A DNA stretch of 64,000 nt from positions 1-64,000 of the forward strand of contig WGNC01000005.1 of NCBI GenBank assembly GCA_016124745.1. The letters are read 5' to 3'. A model generated the notes under the pieces. It was not told where the DNA came from. It did no database searches and saw only the letters and a list, made by a program, of their open reading frames with translations. The stretch comes from Thiobacillus sp. (GTDB taxonomy: Bacteria > Pseudomonadota > Gammaproteobacteria > Burkholderiales > Thiobacillaceae). Positions 11,838-21,148 of this stretch are shown in pieces; positions within the stretch are counted from its first letter, which is position 1, and each line of letters starts with the position of its first letter. The position numbers and the translations under genes are program-made.

Positions 11838-13277
11838 TCAGCTCAGGCTGTCCGGCGTATCAAGCGGGGTGTGGTGCGCCTGATCGCTGTGCATTTCGGG
11901 CTGGAACCAGCCGAGCTTCTCGCGCAGCTTGACGACGTTGCCGACGATGATCAGCGTAGGTGCCTTGAGCTGTGCTGCCTCCGCCAGCGCGGGCAGTGTA
12001 TTGAGGTCGCCCGTGATCACGCGCTGGGTCGGCAGCGTGCCGTGCTGCACGATGGCGGCCGGCGTCTCGGCTGTCAGACCGTGCCTGATCAGCGCCTCGC
12101 ACAGCAGCGGCAGGCCCTTCAGGCCCATGTAGATGACGATGGTCTGGTCATGACGCGCGATGCCTTCCCAGTTGAGGTTGAAGGTATTTTCCTTCAGATG
12201 ACCGGTGACGAACGCCACCGATTGCGCGTAATCGCGGTGCGTCAGCGGAATGCCGGCGTAGGAAGCGACCCCCGCCGCCGCGGTGATGCCGGGCACGACC
12301 TGGAACGGCACGCCGTGTTCGACCAGGGTTTCGATTTCCTCGCCGCCGCGACCGAAGATGAACGGGTCGCCGCCCTTCAGGCGCAGCGTGCGCTTGCCCT
12401 CCTTGGCCAAGCGCACCAGCATGAGGTTGATCTCCTCCTGCGGCACCGCGTGGTCGTCGCGTTCCTTGCCGACGTAGACACGATCGGCGTCACGCCGGCA
12501 CATGTCGAGAATCGGCTGCGACACCAGGCGATCGTAGACGATGACGTCGGCCTGCTGCATCAGTCGCAGAGCGCGGAAGGTCAGCAGATCCGGATTGCCG
12601 GGACCCGCGCCGACCAGATAGACCTCGCCGCGACTGATATCCTGCTCGGCGCTGTCCTTGATCATGAGTTGAAGCTGAGCCTCCGCCTCGACGTCACGCC
12701 CCGAAAACACCATTTCGGCAACCGGCGACAGAAACACTTTTTCCCAGAAGGCACGCCGCTGCTGCGGCTTGATCGCAGCGCGCACCCGGTCCTTGTAGCG
12801 CGAAGCCAGCGCACTCAGGCGTCCATAGGCCGCGGGGATCATGGTTTCCAGGCGCGCCCGCAGCATGCGCGCCAGCACGGGAGACTCGCCACCGCTGGAC
12901 ACCGCCACCATGATGGGCGAGCGATCGATGATGGAAGGCAGGATGAAGCTGCACAGCGCAGGCTTGTCCGCCACGTTGACCGGGAGGTGGCGGGCACGCG
13001 CGGCGTCGGCGATTACTTTTGCAACGCCTGCATCCTCCTCGACCACGATCACCGCATCCTTGCCGTCGAGCAGTTCGGGGCTGAAGCCGTTGGCGACGCG
13101 GCGCAGATGATCCGCGTGCGGCAACCGCGCGAAGCCCGCATGCAGGTCGGGCGCGGCAACATCGACGCGTGCACCGGCACGCAGCAGGAGTTCGGCCTTG
13201 CGGGCGGCAGTCTCGGATCCGCCCACGACGAGGCAGGTGCGGTCGCGAAGATCGAGAAAAATGGGCAGGTAATTCAT
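11838..13277 (-). CDS. cysG: Sirohaem synthase (multifunctional CysG)
   Basis: CysG makes sirohaem from uroporphyrinogen III. The N-terminal part (residues 1-210) is the NAD-dependent precorrin-2 dehydrogenase/ferrochelatase with a VVGGSETAARKAELL Rossmann loop. The C-terminal part (from about residue 217) is the SAM-dependent methyltransferase with YLVGAGPGNPDLLT, LKGGDPFIFGRGGEE and VVPGITAAAGV. Length 479 is standard. It follows dsrR by five bases, so the cofactor needed by DsrAB is made from the same transcript. DsrN, upstream, is thought to amidate this sirohaem. Confidence 0.96.
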   Translation of the reverse strand: MNYLPIFLDLRDRTCLVVGGSETAARKAELLLRAGARVDVAAPDLHAGFARLPHADHLRRVANGFSPELLDGKDAVIVVEEDAGVAKVIADAARARHLPVNVADKPALCSFILPSIIDRSPIMVAVSSGGESPVLARMLRARLETMIPAAYGRLSALASRYKDRVRAAIKPQQRRAFWEKVFLSPVAEMVFSGRDVEAEAQLQLMIKDSAEQDISRGEVYLVGAGPGNPDLLTFRALRLMQQADVIVYDRLVSQPILDMCRRDADRVYVGKERDDHAVPQEEINLMLVRLAKEGKRTLRLKGGDPFIFGRGGEEIETLVEHGVPFQVVPGITAAAGVASYAGIPLTHRDYAQSVAFVTGHLKENTFNLNWEGIARHDQTIVIYMGLKGLPLLCEALIRHGLTAETPAAIVQHGTLPTQRVITGDLNTLPALAEAAQLKAPTLIIVGNVVKLREKLGWFQPEMHSDQAHHTPLDTPDSLS

Positions 13278-13282
13278 CAGGC

Positions 13283-13615
13283 TTACTCGGCCGTGCCGGA
13301 CTCGGAACCCGCGTCGGACTCGGACTCGGCGGAATACGGCGGGATGAAGATGAAGCGCATGTCGCCCGGGCTCATTTCGACGAAATCAAGCGTCACGCCC
13401 TGCAGATACGGTGTGCTGCTGGCGGCGATCAGGATCTGGATGCCATTGCAGATCAACTGCTCGTCAGCCTCGCGTTCCTGGTCGAACCCCATGCCGTAGT
13501 TCACATTGCCCTCGTCTTCCTGATAGGCCGCCACCCGCAACACCATGCCGGTGACATCGGGGTTGTCGGAAGCGGCACGAATCTGCTCGGCAGCCGCATC
13601 GGTGATCTTGATCAT
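13283..13615 (-). CDS. dsrR: DsrR, IscA/A-type-like protein without the cluster cysteines
   Basis: A 110-residue HesB/IscA-fold protein (MIKITDAAAEQIRAA, then GMGFDQEREADE). A-type Fe-S carriers have three conserved cysteines. Here only one cysteine remains (LICNGIQ) and it is not at a ligand position. That matches DsrR of Allochromatium, which has been linked to post-transcriptional control of dsr expression rather than to cluster assembly. The C-terminus has an acidic serine-rich tail after PPYSAE. It lies between dsrN and cysG, with AAGGA nine bases before the ATG. Confidence 0.85.
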   Translation of the reverse strand: MIKITDAAAEQIRAASDNPDVTGMVLRVAAYQEDEGNVNYGMGFDQEREADEQLICNGIQILIAASSTPYLQGVTLDFVEMSPGDMRFIFIPPYSAESESDAGSESGTAE

Positions 13616-13633
13616 GAATTGAATCCTTCCCTG

Positions 13634-15052
13634 TTAGACGGCAGCACGCGCCTTGTGCGCACGCACCTGTTTCAAAAACGGCGTGATCCAGCCTTGCCGG
13701 CCGGTTCCGCGACGATGCACGTATCCTGCCAGCAGGTTGTGAAGTTGATAGCCGTCGTGCAGACCATCGATTCCGTGGCCGCGTTTGACCTCATAGGCGT
13801 ATATGGAGCCGGCAGGCAGGTTTTCCAAGCTCGAATAATGAAATTCATGCGCCGGAATGCTGTCGGTCTCCTGCCAGTGGTCGTCACCGGTCGGCTGCAG
13901 ACGGGCATACCCGCGCCCAACCGGGCGCTCATGCATCACGGTATCGCCCGGCACCACGCCAACCATCTCGCTGGTCTGCCCCTTCCAGGCGAGATTGCGC
14001 GACAGATACATGAGTCCGCCACACTCTGCGTAGGTCGGCAGACCGGACTCGATGGCGCGCCGGATGCTCGCACGCAGGAGCGCGTTGGCCTCCAGTGCAG
14101 CCATGAACATTTCGGGGAAACCACCGCCGATGATGAGGCCATCCACTTGCGGCAGAGTCGATGCATTCAGGGTGTCTAACTGAACCAGGTCCACGTTGGA
14201 TGCGCGCAGGGTATCGAGGTCTTCACTGTAGTAAAAGCCGAACGCCTGGTCATGGGCGATGCCGATTCGCACCCGCTCGGCAGAGGACGTCTCTCCATCG
14301 ATGGATGCGACCTCCCTGTCAGGCGCACTGTCGGCAATCGACAGCAGGCGATCCAGGTCGACCTGTGCCGCCACGCGATCGCCCACCTGCTGGATGCTGG
14401 CCTGCGCGGCCTGCTGCTCGTTGGCCGGCACCAGGCCGAGGTGCCGCTCGGCAATCTGCATGGCGGGATCATGCTGTACCGCGCCGATCACGTCGACGTT
14501 GGTGTAATGCTCGATCACTGCACGCAGCTTGGATTCGTGCCGGCTGCCGCCCAGATTGTTGAGGATAACGCCCGCGATACGGATATCCGGATCGAATGCC
14601 TGATAGCCAAGGATCAGCGGCGCCACCCCTCGTGTCATGCCGCGCGCGTCGATCACGAGCACGACCGGCGCGCCCAGCAGCTTGGCGAGCGCCGCATTGC
14701 TGTTGCTGCCATCAAGGTCGAGCCCGTCGTAGAGCCCCTTGTTGCCCTCGATCAGGCTGACACGTGCACCCGCAGCGGCACGCGCGAATTGCTGCTCGAT
14801 TTCAGCGCGCTGCATCATGTGGAAATCGAGGTTGTAGCACGGGCGCCGGGCTGCCATGCCCAGCCACAACGGGTCGATGTAATCGGGGCCCTTCTTGAAC
14901 GGCTGTACGGCATGGCCACGTGCAACCAGCGCGGCACACAGCCCGAGCGTGAGCGTCGTCTTGCCGGAGGATTTGTGGGCCGCTGAAATGAAGACGCGGG
15001 GCATAGAAGCCCCGCGCCTGGATGAATCGTTTGAAATGGCTTGCTGGTTCAT
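13634..15052 (-). CDS. dsrN: DsrN, sirohaem amidase (cobyrinate a,c-diamide synthase family)
   Basis: The family transfers glutamine amide to carboxylates of tetrapyrroles. DsrN is believed to turn sirohaem into the sirohaem amide used by DsrAB. The P-loop SSGKTTLTLGLCAAL is near residue 28. The C-terminal glutamine amidotransferase domain has GGGFPEMF, the nucleophile in YAECGGLMYLS, and the late EFHYSS. Length is 472 from the ATG at 15052. A second ATG at 15004 (MPRVFISAAHKSSGKTT) would remove 16 polar residues and would fit many relatives, so the start is uncertain. It lies between dsrP and dsrR. Confidence 0.92.
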   Translation of the reverse strand: MNQQAISNDSSRRGASMPRVFISAAHKSSGKTTLTLGLCAALVARGHAVQPFKKGPDYIDPLWLGMAARRPCYNLDFHMMQRAEIEQQFARAAAGARVSLIEGNKGLYDGLDLDGSNSNAALAKLLGAPVVLVIDARGMTRGVAPLILGYQAFDPDIRIAGVILNNLGGSRHESKLRAVIEHYTNVDVIGAVQHDPAMQIAERHLGLVPANEQQAAQASIQQVGDRVAAQVDLDRLLSIADSAPDREVASIDGETSSAERVRIGIAHDQAFGFYYSEDLDTLRASNVDLVQLDTLNASTLPQVDGLIIGGGFPEMFMAALEANALLRASIRRAIESGLPTYAECGGLMYLSRNLAWKGQTSEMVGVVPGDTVMHERPVGRGYARLQPTGDDHWQETDSIPAHEFHYSSLENLPAGSIYAYEVKRGHGIDGLHDGYQLHNLLAGYVHRRGTGRQGWITPFLKQVRAHKARAAV

Positions 15053-15096
15053 GCCGGCCTATCCCCCGCCAGGCGAAAGCCCGGCAGGCTCATGCA

Positions 15097-16299
15097 TCAA
15101 TGCTCCAGCTTGGCGACGGTTGCGTCGTCCAGGCTGGCCGGCAGGAGGCGCAGTACCTTGACCGCAAAGGTCGTAACCAGCAGCGCAATCGCCACGCCGC
15201 CCAGACCGAGGAACAACTCGGGCATGCTGGGAGAGTAGTGATGGATCTGACCGTCAAAGAAGCTGCTCTTCTCGATCATGCCCGGAAACATGTCGAGCGG
15301 AAAAGCCTGGGCGCCGATGATGGTCACATACATCTGTACGATTCCGCCCACAATGATCAGTGCACACGCCACCATGATCCACATACGCTGCTTGCCGAGA
15401 GCGGTCAGCAGAATCACCAGGGGCACTACGCTTCCAATGAGGATCTGCCCCACCCAGAAGAGGGTGGTGATCATGCCGCCATCCCTCAGGATGAAAGCCA
15501 CAGCGTCCTGACGACTCGCAAAATAGAGAAGCGTCATGTGGTAGACGACAACAAAATAGAGGACCGCTGCGATGAACACCGCGAGAAGGGTTTTCAGGCG
15601 CAGCATTACCGCATCGCCCAATGGGCGTCCGGTCCAGGCATAGGCAGCGGCCAGCACCATCAGGTAGATTGCCAGGCCATAGGCAAACGACATGATGATG
15701 AACATCGGCGCGAGCATCGAACTGCCATATAGCTCACGGGCAATCAGGAAGCCGAACAGCGACCCGGTACCCGTCGTCAGCGTCAGGCGCCAAATGAAGG
15801 CAGCCGTACCTGCAGCCTTGGAGTAGGTTTTGACGCTGCGATCCAGCATGGTCCACAGGTAGGCACCCACCAGCGCAAAGAAGCCTGAATACAGGAACAC
15901 GTTCCAGGTGAACATCGACTTGAAATTGAAGTGCGTCATCGCCACGATCAAACGGTCGGAGCGTCCCAGATCCAGCACTAGGACAAGCAGTCCACCCAGC
16001 ATCAGTGCCAGCGCCAGAATTGCCGACAATGGCGCCAGCGGCTTGTACATCGGCTTATTGAATACCGATGCAATCGAGGCAACGTTCAACGCACCCGACG
16101 CGGCGACGATCAGGAAAACCGCGAACACGTGTGGCAGACCCCAGACGATCTGGTTGTTCATGCCGGTGATGACATGGCCATGGTGATGCATGCTGTTCCA
16201 GGCCAGTGCGCCGAACAGCACGAACAGGCCGAGGAAACCAAACAGCATCCAGTATTTCGGGCTGCTGCCCTCTACTTCGCGGAAGGTAATGCTTGCCAT
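15097..16299 (-). CDS. dsrP: DsrP, NrfD-type integral membrane subunit of DsrMKJOP
   Basis: About ten hydrophobic segments and the NrfD/PsrC family pattern identify the quinone-interacting membrane subunit of the DsrMKJOP complex. It accepts or delivers electrons to the periplasmic DsrO. Length 400 agrees with the family. The gene starts seven bases after dsrO. In sulfur oxidisers the complex is thought to take electrons from the DsrC trisulfide cycle. Confidence 0.93.
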   Translation of the reverse strand: MASITFREVEGSSPKYWMLFGFLGLFVLFGALAWNSMHHHGHVITGMNNQIVWGLPHVFAVFLIVAASGALNVASIASVFNKPMYKPLAPLSAILALALMLGGLLVLVLDLGRSDRLIVAMTHFNFKSMFTWNVFLYSGFFALVGAYLWTMLDRSVKTYSKAAGTAAFIWRLTLTTGTGSLFGFLIARELYGSSMLAPMFIIMSFAYGLAIYLMVLAAAYAWTGRPLGDAVMLRLKTLLAVFIAAVLYFVVVYHMTLLYFASRQDAVAFILRDGGMITTLFWVGQILIGSVVPLVILLTALGKQRMWIMVACALIIVGGIVQMYVTIIGAQAFPLDMFPGMIEKSSFFDGQIHHYSPSMPELFLGLGGVAIALLVTTFAVKVLRLLPASLDDATVAKLEH

Positions 16300-16305
16300 G
16301 TTGAT

Positions 16306-17085
16306 TTAGATTCCGTGATAGCGAACGCCGAGGTTGAGATTGAGGTCCGCGCGTACCTGCTTGGTGGGCAGTTCGCGCAGGCGCTTCGATATCTCGCTTT
16401 CAGGATCATTCATGTCGCCGAACACCAGGGCATTGTGGCCTGCGGCCGTACATGCCTCGACACAGGCCGTCGTGCCGTCGCCGCGATCGACCTTCTGCAC
16501 GCAGAACGTGCACGACTCGACGCAGCCGATGCCGCGCGGCACATCCGCCTTCTGGGTGTCATTCAACGACTCGTGGACCAGTGAGCGGGCCTTGTAGGGG
16601 CATGCCATCATGCAGTAGCGGCAGCCGATGCAGGTATGGCGGTTGACCAGCACGATGCCGTCTGCCCGCTTGAACGACGCACCGGTTGGACACACATCGA
16701 CACAGGGCGGCTCAGCGCAGTGCTGGCACATCATGGGCAGGTTGGTTTCCATCTGCGTCAGCGGATCCTGCAGTTCCAGCTTGCGAATCCACTGCGGTGC
16801 CTGCGTGGGATGGGTGCTTTCGGCTACTGGCGTCCAGCCATTTTCCGTGCTGCAGGCGGTCACGCAATCATCGCAGCCGGTCGCGCACTGATTCGCATCG
16901 ACCAGCATGCCCCAGCGCACGGCACTGCTGGCAGCCTGATCATCAGGGCGGCCATGCGCCACTTCGATCAACATGACGCCTGGAACCAGGGTCAACCCCG
17001 CTGCAGTGGCCGTGGCAGCGCCGATAAAGCGGCGGCGCTCGGGGGAGACGGGTGCGTTGTCAGACATCGGTTTCGGTTCGTTCAT
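16306..17085 (-). CDS. dsrO: DsrO, periplasmic iron-sulfur subunit
   Basis: The N-terminus carries a twin-arginine signal (ERRRFIGAA followed by a hydrophobic stretch), so the folded protein is exported. Four cysteine clusters follow: CATGCDDCVTAC, CQHCAEPPCVDVC, CIGCRYCMMAC and CTFCVQK...CVEAC. They fit four cubane centres of the ferredoxin-type electron wire in the DsrMKJOP complex. Its ATG overlaps the dsrJ stop in an ATGA arrangement, so translation is coupled. Confidence 0.93.
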   Translation of the reverse strand: MNEPKPMSDNAPVSPERRRFIGAATATAAGLTLVPGVMLIEVAHGRPDDQAASSAVRWGMLVDANQCATGCDDCVTACSTENGWTPVAESTHPTQAPQWIRKLELQDPLTQMETNLPMMCQHCAEPPCVDVCPTGASFKRADGIVLVNRHTCIGCRYCMMACPYKARSLVHESLNDTQKADVPRGIGCVESCTFCVQKVDRGDGTTACVEACTAAGHNALVFGDMNDPESEISKRLRELPTKQVRADLNLNLGVRYHGI

Positions 17086-17546
17086 TGCGCACCCCCATCG
17101 ATCTCGTGCTTGTAGTGCGTGGGCTCAGCGCTCGGCGGATACTTCGCAATCGGGCCTTGCGGCTTGGTGGAATGACAATCAAAACAGTCGATCCTGACCG
17201 CTGCGTAGCTATGACAACTGACGCAGAAGTCCTCCTTGGCGGTTGCAACGCTGCCCGTCTTTTCGCTGGCGTGGCAATTGATGCATTCCTTGAGGCTGTA
17301 TTTCTTGGTACGGATGCCTCGAAGAACCGTCTCATCACGATGATGATCCAGCAGTTTCATATGGTTGCGACGCATATAGGCTTCGTCTTCGACACACCGC
17401 TCGCCCTTGATGGGCTCAGTGATTACGGGCCTGGGCACGCGACCGGACCTGGGCTCGTCGTCGTCCTCCATGCCTGCCCAAGCCACGGCAGCGGTTGTCA
17501 GCACAATCGCGCCCACCATCAGCAGGCGTGTCATCCTCCGCGCCAC
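17082..17546 (-). CDS. dsrJ: DsrJ, periplasmic trihaem cytochrome c
   Basis: A signal peptide (residues 1-24) precedes three CxxCH motifs: CINCH, CVSCH and CFDCH. A conserved cysteine upstream, in GERCVEDE, matches the residue that serves as an unusual His/Cys haem ligand in Allochromatium DsrJ. That ligand is thought to matter for sulfur chemistry rather than simple electron transfer. At 154 residues the length is normal. It sits two bases after dsrL and overlaps dsrO. Confidence 0.93.
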   Translation of the reverse strand: MARRMTRLLMVGAIVLTTAAVAWAGMEDDDEPRSGRVPRPVITEPIKGERCVEDEAYMRRNHMKLLDHHRDETVLRGIRTKKYSLKECINCHASEKTGSVATAKEDFCVSCHSYAAVRIDCFDCHSTKPQGPIAKYPPSAEPTHYKHEIDGGAQ

Positions 17547-17548
17547 GC

Positions 17549-19513
17549 TTAGTCACCCATACCCATGACGATGTAGCCCGTCGGGCAGACATCAGCGCAG
17601 ATATGACAGCCAATGCATTTGCCGTAGTCAGTGTCGACGTAACGTCCCACGGTGGGGTTGTCCTTCTTTTTCACCTTGAACACGGCGGTCTGCGGGCAGT
17701 AGACCACGCAATTGTCGCACTCGAAGCACTGGCCGCAGGACATGCAGCGCTTGGCTTCGTCGACGACTTCCTTGTCGGACAATGCGTGCAGACGCTCCTC
17801 GAAGTTGCCCAGTGCGCCTTCCTTGTCCAGCACGGTCACGTCACGGATGTGGCGCTCCACGTTGGGGAAGTGGCCGAGGAAAAGTTCGTTGTGCGGAATG
17901 ATGTGGCGAGCCGAACGGTCTTCGAAGTTGTGCAGGATGTCCTTGCGCTCCGAGGTACCCCAGATCTGGCCCTTCACTTCTTTGCTGTATTCGTGACCGG
18001 ATTCCAGCCACTTGCGGATTTCGTCGAAGTGATGGACGTCAACCTTCGGACGCTTGTCGAGTTCTTTCTTGCCTTTCAGGAACGCGTCGATGCCTTCGAC
18101 TGCGATCGAGGCATGACCTATTGCGGTGGTCAACAGGTGCGGACGCAGCACGTCGCCACCGACGAAGATGTGCTCTTTACCGGGGAAGCGGTAGTTCTTG
18201 TCCGCTTTCATCAAGCCGTTGTTGTTGTTGAACTGCTCGAGGCCGGTGAAATCCACACCCTGGCCAATGGCGGACACGATCAGATCAGCCGGCAGGTCTT
18301 TCTCGGTACCTTCGATGATCTTGGTCTCTTTGCCTTCCATCACAAAGTCAGCCACGCGCAGCGCGGTTGCCCTGCCCTTGTCGTCGACGACAACACCCAC
18401 CGGGGTCACGCCGCCGATGATCTCGATTCCCTCTTGCTGGGCGTGCTCGACTTCGTGCTTGTTGGCCGCCATCTTGTCGATGGTTGAACGCGAAACCAAA
18501 ACCACTTCTGCGCCTTCGCGGGCGGAGATCGAGGCGACGTCGGACGCCATGTGTCCGGCGATGACGGCCTCCGGACGTTCGTCGTGCGTGCCGGATTTGG
18601 TCACATTACCCAGGCGACGTGCAACAGTTGCCACGTCGATCGAGGTATCGCCGCCGCCGATAACGACCACGCGGTTGCCGACGTGTTGCAGACGACCTTC
18701 GTTAAAGGCACGCAGGAAGGCAACGGCGGTCACGCAGTTGGGTGCTTCAGCACCGGGGACCGGCAGCGGACGTCCTGCCTGTGCCCCCATTGCCATGAAG
18801 ATCGCGTCGAAGTCCTTTTCGATCTGCTCGAAGCTGACGTCCGAACCGATACGGGTTTTCAGGCGGGTCTCGACACCGAGGTCGATGATGCGCTTGATCT
18901 CGGAATCCAGCATCTCACGCGGGGTGCGGAAGCCAGGAATACCGTAACGCATCATGCCGCCGAGCTCTTCATGCTCGTCGAAAATGGTAACGCCATGGCC
19001 ACGCAGGCGCAGCTGGTAAGCGGCTGCCAGGCCTGCGGGTCCTGCTCCGATCACGGCCACTTTCTTGCCGGTCTCGGCAGCGGTGGACGTGTAGGCCATG
19101 TTGTTTTCGATGCCCCAGTCGCCCACGAAGTGCTCGACCGAGTTGATGCCCACATGATCCTCGACCATGTTGCGGTTACAACCGGATTCGCACGGTGCGG
19201 GGCAAACGCGGCCCATCACGCCGGGGAAAGGGTTGGCCTCGGTGATGCGGCGGAAAGCGTATTCCTGCCAGGTCACACCCGCGGGCGGCTTCTCGATGCC
19301 ACGCACGATGTTGAGGTAGCCACGAATGTCTTCACCAGCCGGGCAGGAACCCTGACAGGGCGGCGTGGAGAGCACGTACTCCGGACACTTGTGGGTCCAG
19401 CTCGACTGGAAAATCCTGTCCTGAGCAGAGCGGAAATCTGCCTCTGTCTCGCCTTCCTTATAACGACGCCATGTAACGCCTTCGGTTTTCGGTTTGTTCG
19501 TCGTGACAGCCAT
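17549..19513 (-). CDS. dsrL: DsrL, NAD(P)H-linked iron-sulfur flavoprotein
   Basis: The protein is built like the small subunit of glutamate synthase. An N-terminal Fe-S domain (CQGSCPAGED and CPAPCESGCNR) is followed by an FAD site (IGAGPAGLAAAYQL), an NAD(P) site (VIGGGDTSIDVA) and a C-terminal double ferredoxin domain (CMSCGQCFECDNC and CIGCHICADVC). In sulfur oxidisers DsrL takes electrons from DsrAB-catalysed sulfide oxidation to NAD(P)+ and is essential for the pathway. Length 654 matches DsrL of oxidisers. The gene lies between dsrK and dsrJ, the usual place. Confidence 0.95.
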   Translation of the reverse strand: MAVTTNKPKTEGVTWRRYKEGETEADFRSAQDRIFQSSWTHKCPEYVLSTPPCQGSCPAGEDIRGYLNIVRGIEKPPAGVTWQEYAFRRITEANPFPGVMGRVCPAPCESGCNRNMVEDHVGINSVEHFVGDWGIENNMAYTSTAAETGKKVAVIGAGPAGLAAAYQLRLRGHGVTIFDEHEELGGMMRYGIPGFRTPREMLDSEIKRIIDLGVETRLKTRIGSDVSFEQIEKDFDAIFMAMGAQAGRPLPVPGAEAPNCVTAVAFLRAFNEGRLQHVGNRVVVIGGGDTSIDVATVARRLGNVTKSGTHDERPEAVIAGHMASDVASISAREGAEVVLVSRSTIDKMAANKHEVEHAQQEGIEIIGGVTPVGVVVDDKGRATALRVADFVMEGKETKIIEGTEKDLPADLIVSAIGQGVDFTGLEQFNNNNGLMKADKNYRFPGKEHIFVGGDVLRPHLLTTAIGHASIAVEGIDAFLKGKKELDKRPKVDVHHFDEIRKWLESGHEYSKEVKGQIWGTSERKDILHNFEDRSARHIIPHNELFLGHFPNVERHIRDVTVLDKEGALGNFEERLHALSDKEVVDEAKRCMSCGQCFECDNCVVYCPQTAVFKVKKKDNPTVGRYVDTDYGKCIGCHICADVCPTGYIVMGMGD

Positions 19514-19558
19514 GTTGGTTCTCCTAACGCCTACGTAACTAAAGATAGATAATCGCGA

Positions 19559-21100
19559 TCAATCGGCCTGCGGTGGCACGTCCAGCTTGATCGCCTTGCT
19601 GACCAGCTGGTGGACACCGCCCACCATGCTCATGTCGAAGCCGTATTTTGGCAAAACCTTGGTGAACTGCGCCTTGCAGATGGCGCAGATCAGGGCCAGG
19701 AAATTGACCTGGTTTTCCTTGACCACATTGTTCAGCGCGGTCGCGCGCGGCAATGCACCCTTGACCCGGACTTCCATCAAATCATCGGTCAGCACGCCGC
19801 CGCCGCCGCCGCAACAGAACGTGGCTTCGCGGATGGTGTCATCCGCCATGTCGTGGTAATTGTTCACCACCGACTTGATCAGCTCGCGCGGAATGGTGAA
19901 CTGGCCGCCCGGTTCGGTGCCCATGCGCGACGCACGCGCCACGTTGCACGAGTCATGATAGGTCACGACAAGATCGTCATTCAATGACGGATCGACCTTG
20001 ACCTTGCCGGACTTGATCAGATCGTTGGTCAGCTCGCAAATATGCTGCGGCTGCGGATAGGCCGGGTCGAGCTGCTTTTGCAGTTCGATCGAGAATGGAT
20101 CGTTGCCGCCGTAGCCGATCCCGGTCAGCGTGTTCCAAAAGCTGTAGGCAACGCGCCAGGCATGGCCGCATTCACCAACCACAATGCGCTTGACGCCGAG
20201 TTCCAGCGCGGCATCGCGAATGCGCATCGCGACCTTGCGCATGGTTTCGTAGTTGCCGTTGAACAGGCCAAAATTGCCGGCCTCGGCAGCGTGCGTGGAG
20301 AGGGTCCAGCTGATGCCTGCCGCGTGGAACACCTTGGCGTAGCCGATCAGCGATTCCACATGCGGCTCGGAGAAGAAGTCGGCGGACGGCGTGATCAGCA
20401 GCACTTCCGCACCCTTCACGTCGATCGGCATCTTTACCGGCACGCCCGTGTCGGCCTCGATGTCCTCTTCCAGACCTTCCAGGGTATCAAGCAGCGCGGG
20501 GCCGGGCAGACCCAAGTTGTTGCCGATCTTCTGGACCTTGCCCAGAATCTCGTTGGAATATTTCTGACCCATGCCCACATGGTTCAGAATCTCGCGCCCT
20601 GCCATGGTGATTTCGGCAGTGTCGATGCCATATGGACAGAACACCGAACAGCGCCGGCATTCCGAACACTGGTGGTAGTAGCTGTACCAGTCGTCGAGGA
20701 TTTCCTTGGTCAGGTCCTTGGCACCCACCAGTTTGGGGAAAAGCTTGCCCGGAGTGGTGAAATAGCGGCGATAGACCTGGCGCATCAGATCCTGGCGCGC
20801 AACAGGCATGTTCTTCGGATCCGCGGTACCCAGGAAATAGTGGCACTTGTCGGTGCAGGCGCCGCAGTGCACGCAGGCGTCCAGAAAGACTTTCAGCGAG
20901 CGGTATTTGCCCAGCAGGTCGCCCATCTTGTCGATGGCGCGCTCCTTCCAGTCCTCGCCCAGTTCATGCGGATAGCCCATGAAATCCTGAACCGGTTTTG
21001 GCGCAAGAAAGGACTTGACATGCGACATCGTGCCTTCCCGAACCTTGGGAACCTCGATGTCGTCCTTCATTTCCGGAACGTCAAATTCAGCAACAGCCAC
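19559..21100 (-). CDS. dsrK: DsrK, cytoplasmic catalytic subunit of DsrMKJOP (CCG protein)
   Basis: DsrK resembles HdrD-type heterodisulfide reductases. Two ferredoxin clusters are visible (CVHCGACTDKCHY and CSECRRCSVFCPYG), then HDSCNVARAS and ATFCCGGGGG of the CCG domain that holds the special [4Fe-4S] site. It is thought to act on the DsrC trisulfide or disulfide and pass electrons to DsrM. The 513 residues have no membrane segment. The dsrM stop lies about 50 bases upstream. Confidence 0.95.
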   Translation of the reverse strand: MAVAEFDVPEMKDDIEVPKVREGTMSHVKSFLAPKPVQDFMGYPHELGEDWKERAIDKMGDLLGKYRSLKVFLDACVHCGACTDKCHYFLGTADPKNMPVARQDLMRQVYRRYFTTPGKLFPKLVGAKDLTKEILDDWYSYYHQCSECRRCSVFCPYGIDTAEITMAGREILNHVGMGQKYSNEILGKVQKIGNNLGLPGPALLDTLEGLEEDIEADTGVPVKMPIDVKGAEVLLITPSADFFSEPHVESLIGYAKVFHAAGISWTLSTHAAEAGNFGLFNGNYETMRKVAMRIRDAALELGVKRIVVGECGHAWRVAYSFWNTLTGIGYGGNDPFSIELQKQLDPAYPQPQHICELTNDLIKSGKVKVDPSLNDDLVVTYHDSCNVARASRMGTEPGGQFTIPRELIKSVVNNYHDMADDTIREATFCCGGGGGVLTDDLMEVRVKGALPRATALNNVVKENQVNFLALICAICKAQFTKVLPKYGFDMSMVGGVHQLVSKAIKLDVPPQAD

Positions 21101-21148
21101 GTGATTGTCCTTTTCCTGTACTTATTGTTCGCAAATCATGCCAACGAA

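Noticed and set aside
11748-13499. Long plus-strand open frame of 583 codons opposite cysG
   Set aside because: It is antisense to cysG and has arginine/histidine-rich composition with no recognisable motif.
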